Assembly: GCA_024763575.1 (NCBI GenBank)
Contig: JANTFF010000005.1
Span: 1-11,435, forward strand
Reading direction: 5' to 3'
Source: Sulfurovum sp.
GTDB taxonomy: Bacteria > Campylobacterota > Campylobacteria > Campylobacterales > Sulfurovaceae
DNA: 11,435 nt
Shown here: one piece after another, positions 6,763-11,435 of the stretch
Layout: the number at the start of each line of letters is the position of its first letter
Numbering within the stretch: position 1 is the stretch's first letter
The notes under the pieces: model-generated
Seen by the model: the letters and a program-made list of their open reading frames with translations, nothing else
Database searches by the model: none
Told to the model about the DNA's origin: nothing
Position numbers and translations under genes: made by a program

Positions 6763-7562
6763 TGAAAAATATGAAATATTTACTCCTTAGACGAGTAACA
6801 CAGTTTACAATTCTCTTTTTATATTTTGGTGCTAATGCTTATGGATGGCATATGTTAGAAGGAACTTTTGGCTCTTCTCGTCTCTTTGGTTTTATTCCTT
6901 TGGCTGACCCTTACACTACAGTGCAAGTTTTAGCAAGTGGATTTGTATTGGGTGCTGATGTTCTTTTGGGAGCTTTGATTATTACTATATTTTATATGGT
7001 AGTAGGTGGACGAGCTTTTTGTAGTTGGGTATGTCCTATTAATTTGGTAACAGACCTTGCTAATTGGCTTAGACGAAAACTTAAACTTGATAGAGAAGAG
7101 GTTAATTATCGCTTTTTAAAAAGAAGAACACGCTATTGGATTATGGTTTTAGGTATTATCGTCTCTGCTATAGTAGGTATCTCTGCTTTTGAGGTATTTA
7201 GTCCTATTACTATTATGCAAAGGGGTATTATCTTTGGTTTTGGTGCAGGTATCTCGGTTATTATTGCGATATTTCTTTTTGACCTATTTGGGGTCAAAAA
7301 TGGTTGGTGTGGACATCTTTGTCCTTTGGGTGCTGCCTATTCACTAATAGGTTCAAAAAGCTTGATTCGAGTAGAACATAATCATGAAAACTGTACTAAT
7401 TGTATGGGGTGTAAGGTTGTCTGTCCTGAAAATCAAGTCTTACATATGATAAACAAAAGTAGTATCTCTGTAACAGATGGAGAGTGTACCAATTGTGGTC
7501 GCTGTATCGATGTCTGTAACGATGATGCTCTGGAATTTAGTATTAGAAAATTTTTAAAATAA
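6762..7562 (+). CDS. napH: Quinol dehydrogenase membrane subunit NapH
   Basis: A 266-residue membrane protein partnering NapG in menaquinol oxidation. About four transmembrane segments are visible (roughly 12-32, 55-81, 126-147 and 153-178). The two NapH signature motifs, C-x3-CP, follow helices two and four: CSWVCP (87-92) and CGHLCP (183-188). The C-terminal, cytoplasmic part has two ferredoxin motifs, C211/214/217/221 and C242/245/248/252. The start is taken as ATG at 6762, whose A is the last base of the napG TGA (TGATG overlap), a typical coupled arrangement. A TTG at 6759 in the same frame is possible but has no advantage, and ATG at 6771 lacks a ribosome binding site. Confidence 0.95.
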   Translation: MKNMKYLLLRRVTQFTILFLYFGANAYGWHMLEGTFGSSRLFGFIPLADPYTTVQVLASGFVLGADVLLGALIITIFYMVVGGRAFCSWVCPINLVTDLANWLRRKLKLDREEVNYRFLKRRTRYWIMVLGIIVSAIVGISAFEVFSPITIMQRGIIFGFGAGISVIIAIFLFDLFGVKNGWCGHLCPLGAAYSLIGSKSLIRVEHNHENCTNCMGCKVVCPENQVLHMINKSSISVTDGECTNCGRCIDVCNDDALEFSIRKFLK

Positions 7563-7572
7563 AGGAGAAAGA

Positions 7573-8547
7573 ATGACAAAAGTTATTAAGGTAATTGCAT
7601 TAGGTTCATTAATTGCTTCATCTTACACTTATGCTGTTAGTACAGCAGCATGTGCAGGATGCCATGGGCAGTATTTTGAGAAAAAAGCAATGGGTAAATC
7701 TAAAGTAGTAAAAGATATGAGTAAAGAGGATATTATCAAAGCACTTAAAGGCTATAAAGATGGCTCTTATGGTGGTGCGATGAAGGCGATGATGAAGGGG
7801 CAAGTTGCTTCTTTAACTGATGCCAATATAGAAGCCATAGCAATCTCTGTAAAATCTGGTACTGGTGTCGCAACAGATAAAGCAACAGAACATGCTTCTG
7901 CTGCAGCTGTAGCCCAATCAAAAGTTATTGATATTAACAAAGGTGTACAAAATGCTCCAGAGAGAATTGCAAAAGAGGATTTGGGTAATAAAAAAGTAGT
8001 GACAGAGAGTACACTAGGGCTTAGAAAAGATAACCTTTATAAAGAGAATAATAAAGAGTTACCTGTTAAAACAGACTACAGTAGACCAGCACCTGGTAGT
8101 TCAACTAAATTTGAAAGAGCCTATCTCAATGCACCACCAATGATTCCTCACTCTGTAGATGGACTATTGCCTATTACACAAAATAATAACCAGTGTCTAG
8201 GTTGTCATATGCCAGATGTTTCTAAAGGTGTGGGTGCAACAGCAATTCCAGTATCTCACTTTACTAACTATAGACCAAAAACAGAACTAAAAGATGGTAA
8301 GTTTGTAAAAGAGGGTAAAACTGTTGGAATGAATGGTGAACTTGGAAATGTAAGTGATATTAAAATAGCAAAAGCAGAGAAATCAGATAAACTCTATCAA
8401 GGTAGATTTAACTGTTCACAATGTCATGCTCCTCAGTCTAAAACAGATACTGATGTAGCCAATACATTTATACCCGACTTTAAAGGTCAAGATAAAATGA
8501 AAGCACACTCTAGTCTAGCAGATGCTATGAATGAAGGTGTTGAGTAG
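7573..8547 (+). CDS. napB: NapB cytochrome c subunit with an N-terminal cytochrome c553-like domain (triheme fusion)
   Basis: NapB passes electrons from the quinol dehydrogenase to NapA in the periplasm. A Sec signal peptide covers residues 1-21. Residues 22-95 form a class I cytochrome c553-like domain: CAGCH (27-31), FEKKAMGKSKVV, a GGAMKAM segment with a likely axial Met (M70, M73 or M74), and a C-terminal helix. An Ala- and Lys-rich linker (about 96-145) leads to a complete diheme NapB domain: CLGCH (208-212), CSQCH (281-285), and distal His candidates H193 (IPHS) and H229 (VSHF). At 324 residues it is about twice the usual NapB length. The frame is continuous, so this is a real fusion, not two genes. 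AAAGGAG overlaps the napH stop as ribosome binding site, 10 bases of gap. The extra heme probably adds an electron entry or relay site; that role is inferred. Confidence 0.95.
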   Translation: MTKVIKVIALGSLIASSYTYAVSTAACAGCHGQYFEKKAMGKSKVVKDMSKEDIIKALKGYKDGSYGGAMKAMMKGQVASLTDANIEAIAISVKSGTGVATDKATEHASAAAVAQSKVIDINKGVQNAPERIAKEDLGNKKVVTESTLGLRKDNLYKENNKELPVKTDYSRPAPGSSTKFERAYLNAPPMIPHSVDGLLPITQNNNQCLGCHMPDVSKGVGATAIPVSHFTNYRPKTELKDGKFVKEGKTVGMNGELGNVSDIKIAKAEKSDKLYQGRFNCSQCHAPQSKTDTDVANTFIPDFKGQDKMKAHSSLADAMNEGVE

Positions 8548-9062
8548 TGGCAAGTAGAAGAGATTTATTTAAATCTTTTACTAAACCATTAGTTCCAAAC
8601 CAAGAAGAGGAAATTTTCTTGGTTCGACCACCTTATGGAAAAGATGAGTCTATTTTTCAGAATAAGTGTCCAAGCTGTGAATACAAAGCATGTGTCACTT
8701 CTTGTGATGAGAAGATTATATTTATAGCTGAAGATGGAACTCCAACACTAAGTTTTAAGCAAAATGGGTGTACCTTTTGTGATGAGTGTGCCAATGCTTG
8801 TATTGATGGTGTATTATCTTTGGAAAATATAGAAACATCAGAAAATCTTAATATCATATTTCATATTGATTTTCATAAATGTATAGCTCATGAGGGTGTG
8901 ATATGCCACTCTTGCAAAGAGCCATGTATTGATGATGCAATTTTATTTAATGGGATGTTCAATCCTATAATAGATGAGAATAGATGTACAGGGTGTGGAT
9001 TTTGTATATCACGATGTCCAACTATGGCAATTGATTATACAAGGAGAAAAAATGAGTTTTGA
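8547..9062 (+). CDS. napF: Ferredoxin-type maturation protein NapF
   Basis: A 171-residue iron-sulfur protein, in other bacteria a cytoplasmic factor that interacts with NapA before export and is thought to help load its cluster. Four cysteine groups are present: C41/44/49/53, C75/78/81/85, C112/120/123/127 and C147/150/153/157, enough for four [4Fe-4S] clusters; the third group has a long first gap. The N-terminus ASRRDLFKSF recalls the SRR start of other NapF proteins. It looks like a Tat motif but is followed by polar residues, so export is unlikely. The start is a GTG whose G is the last base of the napB TAG, with AAGG at 8534-8537 upstream, indicating translational coupling to napB. Confidence 0.93.
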   Translation: MASRRDLFKSFTKPLVPNQEEEIFLVRPPYGKDESIFQNKCPSCEYKACVTSCDEKIIFIAEDGTPTLSFKQNGCTFCDECANACIDGVLSLENIETSENLNIIFHIDFHKCIAHEGVICHSCKEPCIDDAILFNGMFNPIIDENRCTGCGFCISRCPTMAIDYTRRKNEF

Positions 9063-10017
9063 GATAAAAAAATTATTGATTCTAATTCTATTTACATTAA
9101 GAATTTGGGCAGTACCAACGATAACACCCATTTCAACTATAGAGATAAATGGAACAGTCAAAGATATGGTACTAAGTGGTGATAATCTAGTAGTTGCTAC
9201 AGATAGTGGACATATAGAAGTGTATGATACGATAAAAAAAGAGAAAATTAAACAGATAAATATTCCCAATGTCAAAGATTTTATGGGTGATGAGATACCA
9301 GCTCGTGTCATGAGTACCGATACCATAGATGGTAAATATCTACTACTTAGCGATAGTGGTAAAGGTGGATACTCTAACCTTTTTATATATGATAATAATC
9401 TAACTCAAATTTTATCTCCTAATGACAAAGAGGCGATAATCAAAGCACGGTTTATAGATATAAATCATATTCTATTAGGGTATCTAAGTAATGAGGTAGC
9501 ACTATTAGATTTGACAACTAAAAAAGAGCTATATAGAGTACAATTAAGTGAGTCTAAATTTTCTGATTTTGCACTCAATGAAGATAAAAGCCAAGTGGTA
9601 TTTTCTTGTGAGAGTGGTGTTTTAAATCTTGTAGATGTTCAAACAGGAAAAATTATCAAGAAGCTCAAAGGTCAAAATGTTGATAATGTCTATAGAGTTG
9701 ATTTCAAAAAAGATACTATAAGTGGAGCAGGACAAGATAGAAGAGGCTCAATCTATAATGCTATTAGTGGCAAAGGTAGTTATATAGCAGGAGATTTTCT
9801 TATCTACTCTACAGTACTATCTCCATCGGCTAAAAAAGTAGCTTTTAGCATTGATGAAAAAAACAATATAAGTATCTATAATACATCAACTAAAGCTAAA
9901 ATAGCCCTACTTAAAGGTCAAAAGAGTACACTAAATGTTATGATATTCAAAGATGAAAACAGATTATTTTCAGCAAGTGATGACAGTACTATCATGGTAT
10001 GGAATTTAAAACCGTAG
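9052..10017 (+). CDS. napL: Periplasmic beta-propeller protein NapL
   Basis: A 321-residue protein of the NapL type found in Campylobacterota nap operons. Its exact role is unknown; mutants studied elsewhere show only mild effects on nitrate reduction, as I recall. The N-terminus MSFEIKKLLILILFTLRIWA is a signal peptide, so the protein acts in the periplasm. The rest is built of WD40/YVTN-like blades, for example DNLVVATDSGHIEVYD (44-59), a block with ESGVLNLVDVQTGK (187-200), and a classic WD repeat at the C-terminus, LFSASDDSTIMVWNLK (305-320). No cysteine motif or cofactor site is seen. The frame is open back to 8974, but the ATG at 9052 is chosen because AAGGAG (9041-9046) precedes it and a signal peptide follows. 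It overlaps the napF end by 11 bases. Confidence 0.9.
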   Translation: MSFEIKKLLILILFTLRIWAVPTITPISTIEINGTVKDMVLSGDNLVVATDSGHIEVYDTIKKEKIKQINIPNVKDFMGDEIPARVMSTDTIDGKYLLLSDSGKGGYSNLFIYDNNLTQILSPNDKEAIIKARFIDINHILLGYLSNEVALLDLTTKKELYRVQLSESKFSDFALNEDKSQVVFSCESGVLNLVDVQTGKIIKKLKGQNVDNVYRVDFKKDTISGAGQDRRGSIYNAISGKGSYIAGDFLIYSTVLSPSAKKVAFSIDEKNNISIYNTSTKAKIALLKGQKSTLNVMIFKDENRLFSASDDSTIMVWNLKP

Positions 10018-10037
10018 GGTGTGATTCCTATCACACC
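10018..10037 (+). repeat. Intercistronic hairpin between napL and napD
   Basis: An exact 8-bp inverted repeat (10018-10025 and 10030-10037) with a TCCT loop starts immediately after the napL stop codon. The following sequence is A-rich rather than T-rich, so it is more likely an RNA processing or stability element than a full terminator. Confidence 0.6.
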
Positions 10038-10060
10038 AATTAAAAATCAAAGGAGAAAAG

Positions 10061-10426
10061 ATGAATATATCAAGTGTAGTAGTACAAGCCCCATCAAAAT
10101 ATATAGATGAGTTGGTAGAACTTTTTAAAGAAGCAGACTATTGTGATTATCATTTACATGATAAAGCAACAGGTAAAATAATTGTAACCATAGAGGGTGA
10201 GGGAGTAGAGGATGAGATTAAAAAACTAGTCAAGATCCAAGAACTCCCACAAGTAATGGCAGCTGATATGATGATGACTTATCAAGAAGAGCAACTAGAT
10301 GAAGAGATAAAACTTCTAAATGAACAAGACCTAGTCCCTGATGTTCTCAAAAGAGAAGATATAGATGTTAAGGATATTGTTTATAATGGAGATTTGAAAA
10401 AGAAAGATTTTTTGGGTGGGATATAG
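10061..10426 (+). CDS. napD: NapA-specific signal peptide-binding chaperone NapD
   Basis: A 121-residue cytoplasmic chaperone. In characterised systems NapD binds the Tat signal peptide of NapA and holds back export until the molybdenum cofactor is inserted. The first 80 or so residues show the family's beta-alpha-beta repeat: MNISSVVVQAPSKYIDELVE, then HLHDKATGKIIVTIEGEG, then a helix and VMAADMMMTYQEE. The last 40 residues are an acidic tail (LDEEIKLLNEQD...) that extends past the core fold, as in other Campylobacterota forms. The ribosome binding site is AAAGGAG just before the ATG. It is last in the operon, 43 bases after napL, and its stop directly abuts that of trpS on the other strand. 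Confidence 0.93.
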   Translation: MNISSVVVQAPSKYIDELVELFKEADYCDYHLHDKATGKIIVTIEGEGVEDEIKKLVKIQELPQVMAADMMMTYQEEQLDEEIKLLNEQDLVPDVLKREDIDVKDIVYNGDLKKKDFLGGI

Positions 10427-10438
10427 TTACAATATCCC
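10418..10438. terminator. Weak hairpin spanning the abutting napD and trpS stop codons
   Basis: A 7-bp inverted repeat (10418-10424 and 10432-10438) with a 7-base loop covers the ends of both convergent genes. No U tract follows on either strand; a T run lies before it instead. It is the only structure near the end of the nap operon, so it may contribute to termination, but the call is weak. Confidence 0.3.
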
Positions 10439-11392
10439 CACAGCTTCTCGCACAGTAGCCATTTTAGCATCTGCTATTTTACGCATTTTGTTAGCACCAT
10501 CATTTAAAATATCTCGAACAATATCTTGATGTTCTAAATAGTAGGCTCTTTTTTCTCTAGCCTCTTCAAATTCACTCCATATTAAATCTTTGAGATATTT
10601 TTTGAAGTGACCGTAACCCTCTTTACCTGATTGGTATCTATTTTGTAACTCTATTTTTTTATCTTTATCCAAAAATAGTGATGCTAGATTATAGATATTA
10701 CATCCATTAAACTCTAATGGTTCACCAAGTGGTGTAGATGAGCTTATAATTTTATTACATCTCTTTTGTAGTTTTTTTTCTGTCTCCATAAAAATATCTA
10801 TAGCATTATCATAACTTTTACTCATTTTTTGCCCATCTATACCAGGTATAGTAGCCAAATCATCATTTACAATATATTCTGGTAAGGTAAAAATTTCTCC
10901 ATACTCATTATTTAGTTTGGTAGCAATATCTCTAGTTATCTCTACATGTTGGATTTGGTCTTTTCCCACAGGGACTTTTTGGGTATCTAATAGTAAAATA
11001 TCAGCAGCCATTAATACTGGATATGAGAATAGTGCATGATTAGCTGGAATTCCTTTTGCTACTTTGTCTTTGTAACTATGAGCCCTCTCTAGTAGTCCCA
11101 TTGGAGTAAACTTAGAGAGTATCCAATATAACTCTAATACTTGTGGTACATCACTTTGTACCCAAAAGGTTGTTTTGTTTGGGTCAATCCCTAATGAGAG
11201 ATAATCAATAGCAGCATCAAGTGTAAGCTGTTTGAGTAGATTAGCATTTTTGGAAGTGGTCAAAGAGTGATAGTTTGCAATAAATGTGAATAGTTCTTCA
11301 CTCTCTTGAAGCTCTATCATTGGCTTCATCGCTCCAAAATAGTTTCCAATGTGAAGTTTGCCTGAAGCTTGAATTCCTGTTAATACTCGCAT
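10427..11392 (-). CDS. trpS: Tryptophanyl-tRNA synthetase
   Basis: A 321-residue class Ic aminoacyl-tRNA synthetase that charges tRNA(Trp) with tryptophan in the cytoplasm. The family's ATP-binding signature is present: TGIQASGKLHIGNY (5-18, HIGH-type motif) and GQKMSKS (187-193, KMSKS loop). The internal PVGKDQIQHVEITRDIA (141-157) is highly conserved in TrpS. The length is normal for bacterial TrpS and the C-terminus is intact. The start is ATG at 11390-11392, with AAGGA about 6 bases upstream on the minus strand. It is convergent with the nap operon and functionally unrelated. Its upstream neighbour lies outside the window. Confidence 0.97.
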   Translation of the reverse strand: MRVLTGIQASGKLHIGNYFGAMKPMIELQESEELFTFIANYHSLTTSKNANLLKQLTLDAAIDYLSLGIDPNKTTFWVQSDVPQVLELYWILSKFTPMGLLERAHSYKDKVAKGIPANHALFSYPVLMAADILLLDTQKVPVGKDQIQHVEITRDIATKLNNEYGEIFTLPEYIVNDDLATIPGIDGQKMSKSYDNAIDIFMETEKKLQKRCNKIISSSTPLGEPLEFNGCNIYNLASLFLDKDKKIELQNRYQSGKEGYGHFKKYLKDLIWSEFEEAREKRAYYLEHQDIVRDILNDGANKMRKIADAKMATVREAVGIL

Positions 11393-11435
11393 GTATATCC
11401 TTATAATATATCAAAAGTTTTGAAATTATATCTAA

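Noticed and set aside
8550..8577. Tat signal peptide on NapF (SRRDLFK)
   Set aside because: No hydrophobic region or cleavage site follows the two arginines, and NapF proteins are cytoplasmic in known systems.
8974..9051. Longer napL beginning at an ATG at 8974
   Set aside because: It would overlap the napF coding region deeply and bury the signal peptide behind 26 residues. The ATG at 9052 has AAGGAG in front and a signal peptide directly after it.
1..11435. CRISPR array, tRNA or rRNA gene, insertion sequence, prophage or integrative element
   Set aside because: No spaced direct repeats, cloverleaf, ribosomal RNA-like sequence, transposase, integrase or flanking attachment repeats were found on reading both strands.

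Overview
The window is an AT-rich stretch of a chromosome that looks like a member of the Campylobacterota, of the Sulfurimonas/Sulfurovum kind. The main evidence is a periplasmic nitrate reductase operon in the order napA-napG-napH-napB-napF-napL-napD, with no napC or napE. Campylobacterota-style neighbours (gatC-pilT-cvpA, a stand-alone ferredoxin:thioredoxin reductase catalytic subunit) support this. No species can be named from the sequence alone.

Left part, about 1-1840, minus strand: gatC, pilT and a cvpA-like gene run in one direction and leave the window at its left edge. gatC makes a subunit of the tRNA-dependent amidotransferase, pilT a type IV pilus retraction ATPase, and the cvpA-like gene a membrane protein. 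ftrB lies at 1925-2266 on the plus strand. It converges, through a strong 12-bp hairpin, with two minus-strand reading frames at 2292-2896. These two frames look like halves of one FmdE-like gene split by a single-base frameshift.

Central part, about 2897-10426, plus strand: a 200-base leader holds overlapping divergent -10 boxes, a possible 19-codon leader ORF, a perfect 16-bp inverted repeat and a very strong Shine-Dalgarno. The nap operon follows, tightly packed and with several overlapping stop/start codons. NapA is the catalytic molybdenum enzyme, exported by the Tat route. NapG and NapH form the quinol dehydrogenase that takes the place of NapC. NapB passes electrons to NapA, NapF and NapD are maturation factors, and NapL is a periplasmic beta-propeller protein. 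The notable point is NapB. It is 324 residues long, with an N-terminal cytochrome c553-like monoheme domain fused to the usual diheme NapB domain, giving three CxxCH motifs.

Right part, 10427-11392, minus strand: trpS (tryptophanyl-tRNA synthetase), whose stop codon directly abuts that of napD. No RNA genes, insertion sequences, CRISPR arrays or attachment sites were seen. The gene content is mostly core metabolism, and the novelty lies in the NapB fusion, the split FmdE-like gene and the regulatory structure around nap.
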